Positions 34,951 to 44,635 of a stretch of DNA of 64,000 bases are shown one piece after another (within the stretch, counting starts at the first letter, position 1; the number at the start of each line of letters is the position of its first letter). The stretch covers positions 124,001 to 188,000 of the forward strand of contig JAITUC010000038.1 of the NCBI GenBank assembly GCA_031286585.1, read 5' to 3'. The DNA is from Delftia acidovorans (GTDB lineage: Bacteria; Pseudomonadota; Gammaproteobacteria; Burkholderiales; Burkholderiaceae_C). The position numbers were made by a program, and so were the translations under genes. The notes under the pieces were generated by a model, which saw only the letters and a program-made list of their open reading frames with translations, did no database searches and was not told the DNA's origin.

Positions 34951-36011
34951 GCCACTCTCTCGCCCAGGCAAATGCCTATGTCGCGCGCCATGGTGAGGAG
35001 TCCGTGATCCAGCGGCACGGTGCGCTGGGTGTTGGCCACGCGGGAGATTTCCACGCTGCCGATCTCGCCACCCTGCAGCGTGACCATGCGGCCGAAGCGC
35101 CCCGACAGTACCAGTTGCGCCGCATGGTGGCCGTACTGCGTGGCCAACACCCGGTCGAAGGGCGTGGGATCGCCCCCCCGCTGTACATGGCCCAGCACCG
35201 TGGTGCGCACCTCGCTCCGGAGGTGGGGCTGCAGGCGCTCGCGCAGCACATGGCCGACGCCGCCCAGGCGGACCGGGTCGGTGCTTTGCTCGATGCGCTC
35301 GCGCACCGTGAGGCTGGCGCCGCTTTCCTTGGCGCCCTCCCCGATGCAGATGATGGTGTAGCGCTGGCGCTGCTCGCGGCCCCGGCAGAAGTCGACGATG
35401 GCCTGCAGGTCGTAATCGATCTCGGGCAGCAGGATGACGTCGGCCGCACCGGCAATGCCGGCCTCCAGCGCCAGCCATCCGGCATGGCGCCCCATGGTCT
35501 CGACGATCATCACGCGGTGGTGGCTGTTGGCCGTGCTCTCGATGCGGCGCAGCGCCTCGGTGGCCGTGGCCACGGCGGTGTCGAAGCCAAAGCTGCGCTC
35601 GCAGTTGGCAATGTCGTTGTCGATGGTCTTGGGCACGCCCACGCAGGTCAGCCCCACCTGTTCGGCCAGGCCATGCGCCAGGCTCATGGTCCCGTCACCG
35701 CCGATGGCTACCACCACGTCCAGGCCCAGCGTCCGGACATTGCGGCCCACATGCTCCAGCGTGGCCGCATCGCGCAGGGGATTGGCGCTGTTGCTGGTGC
35801 CCAGGATGGTGCCACCCACATGCAGGATGCCCGAGACCTCGTCCCAGCCCAGCGACTTGACGCCGGGCGGGTCGAGCATCAGGCCCTCAAAGCCATCGGC
35901 AATGCCCAGCACCTCGCACTGGCCGTGGTTGATCAGGGACTTGGTGACCGCACGGATCACCGCATTCAGGCCGGGGCAGTCGCCACCTCCGGTCAGTACG
36001 CCAACGCGCAT
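34947..36011 (-). CDS. pfkA: 6-phosphofructokinase (PfkA family, group III-like)
   Basis: This enzyme (354 residues) phosphorylates fructose-6-phosphate to fructose-1,6-bisphosphate. It has GGGDCPGLN near residue 8, GGDGT at 104-108, and PKTIDND at 127-133 with catalytic Asp131. Gly107 is the residue typical of ATP enzymes, while Lys128 is typical of PPi enzymes, so the phosphoryl donor is uncertain; this pair is seen in group III PFKs. The length is ordinary for the family. Many Comamonadaceae use the Entner-Doudoroff route and lack PFK, so it is notable. Confidence 0.9.
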   Translation of the reverse strand: MRVGVLTGGGDCPGLNAVIRAVTKSLINHGQCEVLGIADGFEGLMLDPPGVKSLGWDEVSGILHVGGTILGTSNSANPLRDAATLEHVGRNVRTLGLDVVVAIGGDGTMSLAHGLAEQVGLTCVGVPKTIDNDIANCERSFGFDTAVATATEALRRIESTANSHHRVMIVETMGRHAGWLALEAGIAGAADVILLPEIDYDLQAIVDFCRGREQRQRYTIICIGEGAKESGASLTVRERIEQSTDPVRLGGVGHVLRERLQPHLRSEVRTTVLGHVQRGGDPTPFDRVLATQYGHHAAQLVLSGRFGRMVTLQGGEIGSVEISRVANTQRTVPLDHGLLTMARDIGICLGERVA

Positions 36012-36122
36012 GGGAAAACTCTCCTGTGAAACACCGGCCGGCGCACCCTTCATGGAGCGCGCATGCCTTTGCAAAGCCCGCCTCGGCCGTCGGAGCGACC
36101 AGCGGCGGCGTCCTTCAATCCA

Positions 36123-37214
36123 TCAAGGCAGCAGGTCCAGCGCCTGCAGATAGGCAGGCTGGCGCATGAGGTCGTCCCAGGGCTGGGGCACGGTCTCCGG
36201 CAGCAGGGCCACGCGGCGCGATTCGCTGTCGGCATCGGGCTGCCAGCGGCCGCTGCGCTGCGCGGCCTCCATGCCGGCCAGCAGTTCGTCCACATGCTCG
36301 CCCAGGCCCAGGCTCTGGTTGCACAGCAGCACCATGTCGCAGCCCGCCTCCAGCGCTGCCAGGGCCGCGTCGGTATAGCCGATGAGCTGGCCGTCGATGC
36401 GGCGTGCGCCCTCCATGCTCAGGTCGTCGCTGAAGATGGCACCGTCGTAGCGCAGGCGGCTGCGAAGGATGTCCTTGAGCCATTTGGCGGAAAAGCCGGC
36501 CGGGCGCCTGTCCACCTTGGGGTAGATCACATGGGCCGGCATCACGGCGGTGAGCACGCTGGACAGCCAGGGATAGGGTGCGGCGTCCTCTCCCAGGATG
36601 GCAGTCAGGCTGCGTCCATCGACGGGAATGTCCACATGCGAATCGGCCTTGACGAAGCCGTGGCCGGGAAAGTGCTTGCCGCAGTTGCCCATGCCGGCCT
36701 GCAACAGGCCGTGCATGAGGCTGCGCGCCAGCGCGGCCACCACGCGCGGATCGCGGTGGAAGCTGCGGTCGCCGATGACGCTGCTGGCACCGTAGTCAAG
36801 ATCCAGCACGGGCGTGAAGCTGAAGTCCACGCCGCAGGCACGCAGCTCGGTGCCCAGCACATAGCCGGCCGCCGTGGCGGCGTTCATGGCGGCCAGTGCG
36901 CCGCTGCCTTCGCGGTGCTTGCTGCCCTTGCCATCGTCCATCCACATCTGGCCGAAGGCGCGCATGGGCGGCAGGTGCGTGAAGCCGTCGGCGCGAAAAC
37001 GCTGCACGCGCCCGCCTTCATGGTCCACGCAGATCAGCAAATCGGACTTGACCGCCTTGATATCGGCGCACAGCTGCACCAGTTGCTCGCGGCTTTCCCA
37101 GTTGCGAGCGAAGAGGATGATGCCGCCGGCCAGCGGATGCGCCAGACGCTGGCGGTCCACATCGGTGAGTGCCTTGCCGGCGATGTCGATGATGAGGGGT
37201 GCGTGCTCGGTCAT
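36123..37214 (-). CDS. nagZ: Beta-N-acetylhexosaminidase NagZ
   Basis: NagZ (363 residues) is a glycoside hydrolase family 3 cytosolic enzyme that removes GlcNAc from 1,6-anhydromuropeptides in peptidoglycan recycling. The catalytic loop KHFPGHGFVKADSH (His of the general acid/base) is at about residue 181, and the nucleophile Asp is in FSDDLSMEG near residue 263. ATG 37214 gives the family N-terminus. It lies downstream of acpS but behind a terminator. In relatives, NagZ activity can influence AmpC induction. Confidence 0.95.
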   Translation of the reverse strand: MTEHAPLIIDIAGKALTDVDRQRLAHPLAGGIILFARNWESREQLVQLCADIKAVKSDLLICVDHEGGRVQRFRADGFTHLPPMRAFGQMWMDDGKGSKHREGSGALAAMNAATAAGYVLGTELRACGVDFSFTPVLDLDYGASSVIGDRSFHRDPRVVAALARSLMHGLLQAGMGNCGKHFPGHGFVKADSHVDIPVDGRSLTAILGEDAAPYPWLSSVLTAVMPAHVIYPKVDRRPAGFSAKWLKDILRSRLRYDGAIFSDDLSMEGARRIDGQLIGYTDAALAALEAGCDMVLLCNQSLGLGEHVDELLAGMEAAQRSGRWQPDADSESRRVALLPETVPQPWDDLMRQPAYLQALDLLP

Positions 37215-37244
37215 GCCGGGAGTTCCTATGAATCCTGTGGAGTC

Positions 37245-37268
37245 AAAAAGGCCAGCGCTGCGCTGGCC
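37245..37268 (-). terminator. Terminator between acpS and nagZ
   Basis: On the minus strand GGCCAGCG-CAG-CGCTGGCC (complement of 37250-37268) is followed by T5. It lies right after acpS and before nagZ, so nagZ expression may require read-through or an own promoter. Confidence 0.8.
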
Positions 37269-37273
37269 GGGTG

Positions 37274-37669
37274 TCAGGCGCGGCGCTCGACCACGCAGAA
37301 GCTGGCCGCGTAGTCGCTCTCGTCGGTCACGGACAGGTGCACCTGCAGGTTGCGCGCCTCGAACCATTCCTTGAGCGCGCCGTGCAGCACGATGGCAGGC
37401 TGGCCACTGGGCAGTTTGACGACCTCGCAGCTGCGCCAGGTCATGGGCATGACCATGCCCATGCCTATGGCCTTGGAAAAGGCCTCCTTGGCGGAAAAGC
37501 GCGTGGCCACGAAACGGATGCCGCGCTCGGGCCAGCGCGCGCGGCGGGCGCGCCAGGTGGCCAGCTCGCCCTCGGCCAGCACCTTCTCGGCGAAACGGTC
37601 GCCATGGCGCTCCAGGCTGGCGCGGATGCGGCGCACGTCACAGATGTCGGTACCGATGCCGTAGATCAT
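37274..37669 (-). CDS. acpS: Holo-[acyl-carrier-protein] synthase
   Basis: AcpS (131 residues) transfers phosphopantetheine from CoA to apo-ACP; it activates AcpP encoded elsewhere in this window (Ser37). It has GIGTDICDVRRI at the N-terminus with the Mg-binding Asp, and RFSAKEAFSKAIG near residue 57. It follows pdxJ by 20 bp. Length is normal for the trimeric AcpS family. Confidence 0.96.
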   Translation of the reverse strand: MIYGIGTDICDVRRIRASLERHGDRFAEKVLAEGELATWRARRARWPERGIRFVATRFSAKEAFSKAIGMGMVMPMTWRSCEVVKLPSGQPAIVLHGALKEWFEARNLQVHLSVTDESDYAASFCVVERRA

Positions 37670-37689
37670 GGATTCGCTCCGCGAAGGAT

Positions 37690-38469
37690 TCAGGCGATCC
37701 GGCGCGCCGCCATGCCCTGGTCTATGCACTGCTGGTAGGCGCGCACGGTTTCGGCGTAACCCAGCTCCAGCGCGTCGGCGATCAGCGCATGGCCGATGGA
37801 GACTTCGAGCAGGCCCGGCACGCGCGCCACGAAGGCGGCCAGGTTGTCCCGGCTGAGGTCGTGGCCGGCATTGATGCCCAGCCCGGCATCCAAGGCCGCC
37901 TGGGCCGCCGCCGCATAGGCCTGCAGCTGGGCTTCCTGGTCTGCCGTGCCCCACGCGGCCGCATAGGGTTCGGTGTACAGCTCGACCCGGTCGGCGCCCA
38001 CGGCGCGCGCCGCGGCCATCTGCGCGGGCACGGGGTCCATGAACAGGCTGACGCGCACGCCCAGTTGGCGGCATTCGGCAATCAGCGGCTTCAGGCGCTC
38101 GGCGTCCTGCGGGAAGTTCCAGCCATGGTCGCTGGTGAACTGGTCCTCGCTGTCGGGCACGAAGGTGGCCTGGTGCGGGCGCGTGTCACGGATGAAGTCC
38201 ATGAGGTTCTGCGTCGGGTTGCCCTCGATGTTGAACTCCGCCTGCGGCCACTGTTTCATCAGCGCCTGCAGTTCATAGACATCCTCGCCGCGGATATGGC
38301 GCTGGTCGGGACGCGGATGGATGGTGATGCCCTGGGCACCGGCCTCCAGGCAGATGCGCGCGGCGCGCGTCACGCTGGGAATGCCCAGGTGGCGCGTGTT
38401 GCGCAGCAGCGCAACCTTGTTGACATTGACCGACAGCGCCGTGCGCTGCGAAGCGTGGGAAAAATTCAT
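37690..38469 (-). CDS. pdxJ: Pyridoxine 5'-phosphate synthase
   Basis: PdxJ (259 residues) condenses deoxyxylulose-5-phosphate with 3-amino-2-oxopropyl phosphate to make PNP, the last step of the DXP route to vitamin B6. Signature segments are LSVNVNKVALLRNTRH near the N-terminus, ITIHPRPDQRHI near residue 48, and NAGHDLSRDN near residue 208. The start overlaps the recO stop (ATGA). The recO-pdxJ-acpS order is conserved in proteobacteria. Confidence 0.97.
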   Translation of the reverse strand: MNFSHASQRTALSVNVNKVALLRNTRHLGIPSVTRAARICLEAGAQGITIHPRPDQRHIRGEDVYELQALMKQWPQAEFNIEGNPTQNLMDFIRDTRPHQATFVPDSEDQFTSDHGWNFPQDAERLKPLIAECRQLGVRVSLFMDPVPAQMAAARAVGADRVELYTEPYAAAWGTADQEAQLQAYAAAAQAALDAGLGINAGHDLSRDNLAAFVARVPGLLEVSIGHALIADALELGYAETVRAYQQCIDQGMAARRIA

Positions 38470-39236
38470 AGCGATTGCAGATCCATCATCAGCTGGCGGG
38501 TGCGCAGCATGGGACTGCCGCAATGGTATTGCAGCAGGGCCCTCAGTTGGGGCTTGAGGGCCAGCGCCTGCTCGGGCTGGGCCACCACATGCAGCGTGGC
38601 GTTGAAGGCCTGCCGGGCCTGCAGCGCGCTTTCAATGGCCTGCCACTGCGCAGCGCCCAGCACGGCGCGCTCGCCCTGCAGCGCCGGGCGCAGGCCGCCT
38701 TCGGCCACCAGCGCATAGCGGCGGCCTTCGGCCAGCGGTGCCAGCGTGGCGCTTTCCTCATTCAAGGCGGGCAGATGGCCCAGTTCGCGCAGCAGCAGCA
38801 GCTCGAAGGTGCGCAGCACGGGCTCGATGGCATCGCCATGCTGGCCCGCCAGCACGCGCACCACGCCGGCGTAGATGTCGAACAGCGCCGCATAGGGATC
38901 GTCGCGCGCCAGCAGGCGCATCAGCAGCTCGTTGAGGTACAGGCCCGACATCAGGGCATCGCCCTGGGGCATGACATGGCCGCCCACCCACTCCGCGCCC
39001 TTGAGGGTGTGGATTTCGGCATTGCCCTCGCCGCCCAGGCTGTAGCTCAGGCTCAGCGGCTGCAGCGGCAGCAGCACGGGGCGAAAATTCGAGGTCGGGC
39101 GCTTGACGCCCTTGGCCGCCAGCGCCACGCGGCCCCGGTGCCGCGTGAAGACCTCGAGGATCAGGCTGGATTCGCTCCAGTCGTAGCTGTGCAGCACATA
39201 GGCCGGCTCATCCGAGACACGCTTGGCGCTAGCCAT
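38466..39236 (-). CDS. recO: DNA repair protein RecO
   Basis: RecO (256 residues) loads RecA on ssDNA with RecR in gap repair. The N-terminal OB fold has YVLHSYDWSESSLILEVFTRHRG and KGVKRPTSNFRPVLLPLQP. The zinc-finger cysteines of some RecO are missing here. It is 27 bp after era and overlaps pdxJ by 4 nt. Confidence 0.94.
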   Translation of the reverse strand: MASAKRVSDEPAYVLHSYDWSESSLILEVFTRHRGRVALAAKGVKRPTSNFRPVLLPLQPLSLSYSLGGEGNAEIHTLKGAEWVGGHVMPQGDALMSGLYLNELLMRLLARDDPYAALFDIYAGVVRVLAGQHGDAIEPVLRTFELLLLRELGHLPALNEESATLAPLAEGRRYALVAEGGLRPALQGERAVLGAAQWQAIESALQARQAFNATLHVVAQPEQALALKPQLRALLQYHCGSPMLRTRQLMMDLQSL

Positions 39237-39263
39237 GGACAGAGGGCCTTGCGGGAAGGTTTC

Positions 39264-40298
39264 TCACTCGTAGCCGAAGGAGCGCACGCGGGCTTCGTCG
39301 TCGGCCCAGCCGGAGCGCACCTTGACCCAGACTTCGAGGAAGACCTTGGCATCCATGAGCTTTTCCAGCTCCTGGCGGGCCTCGGTGCTGATGCGCTTGA
39401 GGCGCTCGCCCTTCTCTCCGATGATCATGGCCTTGTGGCCGTCGCGCTCGACCACGATGGTGGCCGCCACACGGATGAAGCGCTTGTGCTGCTTGCTGGC
39501 CTCTTCCTCGAACTTGTCGATGACCACCGTGGAGGTGTAGGGCAGCTCGTCGCCCGTGAAGCGGAACAGCTTCTCGCGCACGGTTTCCGAGGCGAGGAAC
39601 TTCTCGCTGCGGTCGGTCAGCTCGTCGGGCGCATACATCCAGTCCTGCTCGGGCAGGTACTTCTCGCAGATGCCGAACAGGCGCTCGATGTCGCCCTTGC
39701 TCTTGGCCGACATGGGCACGAACTCGGCAAACGGATGGCGCTCCTGCATGCTCTTGAGCCAGGGGGCGATCTCGGCACGGCGGCCCACGGTATCGAGCTT
39801 GTTGGCAATCAGCAGCGTGGGAATACCGGGCTTGAACAGCGACAGCACCTTGGCATCGGCCAGCGTGAACTGGCCGGCTTCCACGACGAACAGGATCAGG
39901 TCCACGTCGCCGATGGCGCCCATCACGGTCTTGTTGAGCGACTTGTTCAGCGCCGTGCTGTGCTTGGTCTGGAAACCCGGTGTATCGACGAAGATGAACT
40001 GCGTCGCGGCGCGCGTGCGAATGCCCGTGATGCGGTGGCGCGTGGTCTGCGCCTTGCGCGAGGTGATGCTGATCTTCTGGCCCACCAGCGCATTCATCAG
40101 CGTGGACTTGCCCACATTGGGCTTGCCGACGATGGCGATCAGGCCGCAGCGCTGCGGGCCTGTCGGCACCTCGGTTGCCTGGGCTTCATCAGGGGCGGAT
40201 GCCGTGCGTGCTGCGCCGGCGCCGGGCTTGGCAGCAGCCAGCAGGGCATCGAGTTCGGCGGCGGTCTGTGCCGGCGCCGGAGGTTTGTCTTGGTTCAT
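39264..40298 (-). CDS. era: GTPase Era
   Basis: Era (344 residues) is an essential GTPase that binds the 3' end of 16S rRNA and checks 30S assembly. G1 is GKPNVGKST at residues 58-66, followed by G3 DTPGF, G4 NKLD, and a C-terminal KH domain (GEKGERLKRISTEARQ). An N-terminal extension of ~48 Ala/Pro-rich residues precedes the GTPase core, longer than in E. coli. The start overlaps the rnc stop by 4 nt. Confidence 0.97.
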   Translation of the reverse strand: MNQDKPPAPAQTAAELDALLAAAKPGAGAARTASAPDEAQATEVPTGPQRCGLIAIVGKPNVGKSTLMNALVGQKISITSRKAQTTRHRITGIRTRAATQFIFVDTPGFQTKHSTALNKSLNKTVMGAIGDVDLILFVVEAGQFTLADAKVLSLFKPGIPTLLIANKLDTVGRRAEIAPWLKSMQERHPFAEFVPMSAKSKGDIERLFGICEKYLPEQDWMYAPDELTDRSEKFLASETVREKLFRFTGDELPYTSTVVIDKFEEEASKQHKRFIRVAATIVVERDGHKAMIIGEKGERLKRISTEARQELEKLMDAKVFLEVWVKVRSGWADDEARVRSFGYE

Positions 40299-40978
40299 GC
40301 GTGTCTTGCTTTCAATAGTTCCAGCATGGCTGTGGCAGCGGTCTGCTCGGCGGCCCTGCGCGAGGCACCCGTTCCCCGGGCCTGCAGCTGCAGCTCGGCA
40401 ATCGCGCAAGCCACTTCAAAGGTCTGGCGGTGGGCGGCGCCCGTGGTGGCGACCACCTCGTACTGCGGCAGCTTCATGCGCCGTCCCTGCAGCCATTCCT
40501 GCAGGGCCGTCTTTGCATCCTTTTCGGCCGCGCGCATGTGGGGGTTGATGTCCACGCCTTCGAAAAGATGGTGTACCACCTTCTCGCCCGCCGCGTAGCC
40601 GGCATCCAGATAGACCGCACCGATCAGGGCCTCGACCGCATCGGCCAGGATGGAGGGGCGTTGCTTGCCGCCCGACTTGGATTCACCCTCGCCCAGGCGC
40701 AGCAGATCGGGCAACTGCAGCCTCAGCGCGATCTGGTGCAGCGTGCCTTCCTTGACCAGGTTGGCGCGCACGCGGGACAGATCGCCCTCGGGCATGGAAC
40801 TGAGCCGCTGGTAGAGCAGGCTGGAAATGGCAAGGTTCAGCACCGAGTCACCGAGGAATTCCAGGCGCTCGTTGTTGTCTGCCGAGAAGCTGCGGTGCGT
40901 GACGGCACGCTGCAGCAATGCAGGCTCGGCAAATTGATGCTGCAGCCTCAGCTGCAGCGCATTCAGTAAGGGAGGCAC
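40295..40978 (-). CDS. rnc: Ribonuclease III
   Basis: RNase III (227 residues) cleaves dsRNA, processing rRNA precursors and some mRNAs. The signature NERLEFLGDSVL is at ~36-47, with the catalytic acidic residues. The C-terminal dsRNA-binding domain includes ALQEWLQGRRMKLPQY and ends in the AAEQTAATAMLELL helix. The start is GTG at 40978, immediately after the DUF4845 stop (TAGGTG). rnc-era overlap and neighbourhood are conserved. Confidence 0.96.
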   Translation of the reverse strand: MPPLLNALQLRLQHQFAEPALLQRAVTHRSFSADNNERLEFLGDSVLNLAISSLLYQRLSSMPEGDLSRVRANLVKEGTLHQIALRLQLPDLLRLGEGESKSGGKQRPSILADAVEALIGAVYLDAGYAAGEKVVHHLFEGVDINPHMRAAEKDAKTALQEWLQGRRMKLPQYEVVATTGAAHRQTFEVACAIAELQLQARGTGASRRAAEQTAATAMLELLKARHA

Positions 40979-41341
40979 CTATTGGGTCTGCTTCTTAAAA
41001 CGGTAAGTCAGGTAGGCGGGGCCCACGAGATGGATCTCGCGCGAATATTCGAACCCCACCACAATGCGGTCGTTGACCTTGGTCACTTCGAGGTCTTCAC
41101 CAGCGATCGACTTGATGTCGTCAATCTGGGCGGCACGGTTGAAGCTGGCTTTCACGTCCGCCACAGAAGTTCCCTCGCGGGCCGCCTTGTTGGCAGCCTT
41201 GACGATGGCCTGATATTCCAGAAAGACCGGCACGGATTGTGCGCCCACGGCCACCACACCCACGCCCAGGGCAATCACAAACACCAATCCCAGAAAGGAC
41301 AGGCCGCGCTGGCGCGAACGCCGGTTGTTCGATGTCAACAT
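40979..41341 (-). CDS. DUF4845 membrane protein
   Basis: This small 120-residue protein has a basic N-terminus (NNRRSRQRG) and one membrane helix near residues 14-36 (LSFLGLVFVIALGVGVVAVG). A C-terminal extracytoplasmic part carries conserved segments (FNRAAQIDDIKSI). It belongs to the DUF4845 family, found between lepB and rnc in many betaproteobacteria. The N-terminus resembles the type IV pilin-like helix, but I see no prepilin cleavage motif with confidence. It abuts rnc without a gap. Confidence 0.88.
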   Translation of the reverse strand: MLTSNNRRSRQRGLSFLGLVFVIALGVGVVAVGAQSVPVFLEYQAIVKAANKAAREGTSVADVKASFNRAAQIDDIKSIAGEDLEVTKVNDRIVVGFEYSREIHLVGPAYLTYRFKKQTQ

Positions 41342-41420
41342 GCTTTTTCCTCCTCCGATGTGAATCCCTCGCGCATGCCCGGGCCAATCCGGTCCTCAGG
41401 CATGCGCCAATGTGATGTGA

Positions 41421-42397
41421 TCAATGGAAGCCGCCGATACGCTTGAAATCCCCGAAGTTCATCCAGACAAAGAAGGCCTTGCCCACGATGTTCTTGTCGG
41501 GCACAAAGCCCCAGTAGCGGGAATCCAGCGAGTTGTCGCGGTTGTCGCCCATCATGAAGTACTGGCCCTCCGGCACCTTGCAGGTGATGCCCTCGACGCT
41601 GTAGCGGCAGTTCTCGCGGAACTCGAAGCCGCTGGCGCCCTGGATGAAGGCGGGCACGTCCTGGTTCACGATCATGCGGTGCGGCTTGTCGCCCAGCGAC
41701 TCCTCGTACTGCTTGAAGTAGCGCATCGCATCCTTGTCGAAGAAATCGGGCAGTGCATTGACCGGGACTTCCTTGCCATTGATCGTCAGCCGCTTGTTCA
41801 GGTAGGCGATCTCGTCGCCGGGCAGGCCCACCACCCGCTTGATGTAGTCCAGGCTGGGCTGGGGCGGGTAGCGGAACACCACCACATCGCCACGCTGCAG
41901 CGGCGTTCCCTGCGTGATCTTGGTGTTGATCACCGGCAGGCGCACGCCATAGGTGAACTTGTTCACCAGGATCAGGTCGCCCACAAGCAGCGTGGGGATC
42001 ATGGAGCCCGACGGGATCTTGAACGGCTCGAACAGGAACGAGCGCAGCACGAAGACGATCGCGATCACGGGGAACAGGCCAGCCGTCCAGTCCAGCCACC
42101 AGGGCTGCATGAGGATGCGGCCCTTGGCCTCTTCCGACACCTCGATGTCGGTCTTGGCGATGCCCATGCGGTCGAGTTCTGCGCGGCGCGCCACGGCAGC
42201 TTCCTCGATGGCCACGGCAGCGCGGCGGCGGCGCGGCAGGAAGTACAGCCGCTCGGCCACCCAGTACAGGCCCGTGACCACGGTGGCCAGGAACAGCAGC
42301 AGCGCGAAGTTGCCCTCGATGAAGCCTGTGTACCAGGCGCCGATATAGCCCACGAAGGCCGCGAGTACGACGGCCGTAATCCATTGCATGGCTTGCA

Positions 42398-42398
<1 letters not shown>
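41421..42398 (-). CDS. lepB: Signal peptidase I
   Basis: LepB (325 residues) cleaves signal peptides of secreted proteins. Two N-terminal membrane helices (residues 5-26 and 30-50) and a third hydrophobic segment near 103-125 precede the catalytic domain. Ser132 (in PSGSM) and Lys187 (in YIKRVVGLPGD) are the catalytic dyad. The MGDNRDNSLDSR box D motif is near residue 285. ATG 42398 shares one base with the lepA stop (TGATG). Confidence 0.97.
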
Positions 42399-44206
<1,808 letters not shown>

Positions 44207-44258
44207 CAACGAGAAGGACTGCTAGTGAAAGTGGAAAACGACAGGGCCGGCGCGCAAG

Positions 44259-44290
44259 AAAAAAGGGCGCGTCCATGAACGACGCGCCCC
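44259..44290 (-). terminator. Rho-independent terminator ~52 nt upstream of lepA
   Basis: On the minus strand GGGCGCGTC and GACGCGCCC form a 9-bp stem with a 7-nt loop, followed by T6. It lies just before lepA, downstream of a predicted promoter, so it may be an attenuator or end a short RNA. Confidence 0.75.
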
Positions 44291-44323
44291 GAACCAACAA
44301 TCTCTGGCAACTGCGATAGTTGG
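44259..44323 (-). ncRNA. Candidate short leader/sRNA upstream of lepA
   Basis: From the predicted start near 44323 to the T-tract at 44259, a ~65-nt RNA would carry a small CCAAC...GTTGG stem and the terminator hairpin. It could be a regulatory leader of lepA or an independent sRNA. Inference only. Confidence 0.3.
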
Positions 44324-44329
44324 GACTTT

Positions 44330-44357
44330 ATTGTAGGCAAAAAGGGCTGAAAACCAA
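44330..44357 (-). promoter_or_regulatory. Putative promoter upstream of lepA
   Basis: On the minus strand TTGGTT (44352-44357) and TACAAT (44330-44335) are 16 bp apart. It points at the lepA side. Confidence 0.5.
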
Positions 44358-44404
44358 GCCCTGACAAGGCCTGCAAAGGTCCGGGCTTGATCTGTCACAA
44401 TTAT

Positions 44405-44426
44405 TTATCAACAGTTTATCAACAGA
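44405..44426. repeat. Tandem 11-bp repeat in the degP-lepA gap
   Basis: TTTATCAACAG occurs twice head to tail, giving a rare AT-rich island in this GC-rich window. It resembles but does not match the DnaA box (TTATNCACA). Confidence 0.5.
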
Positions 44427-44635
44427 ATCGCCGAGCCATTTCTCGCCCGTTGATCACCGGATAGTGCGGTGCTTTTGCACCGCAACAATCCCCTTTGAAA
44501 ACAGGTTTCTGACGCCTTGAGCCGTCACGCTTTGGTGGGGCATTTTACCCAATGCCCCAAGGGGCATGGGCGGCTCCGGGTCAGGATTCCGAGGGTATTC
44601 CCCAGGACCCGGAAAACCGCCCTCGCATGCGGGCC

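Larger units (their letters stand above)
44207..44635. other. Gene-free region between degP and lepA
   Basis: These 429 bp contain several hairpins: 44466-44483 (GCGGTGC-TTTT-GCACCGC), 44537-44558 (GGGGCATT...AATGCCCC) and 44576 onward (CCGGGTC...GACCCGG). It also holds the tandem repeat at 44405-44426, and a promoter followed by a terminator before lepA (44259-44357). No ORF in it looks like a gene. Confidence 0.6.

Noticed and set aside
44405..44426. DnaA boxes (tandem TTTATCAACAG)
   Set aside because: The sequence differs from the consensus TTATNCACA and dnaA/dnaN are not nearby; kept only as a repeat.
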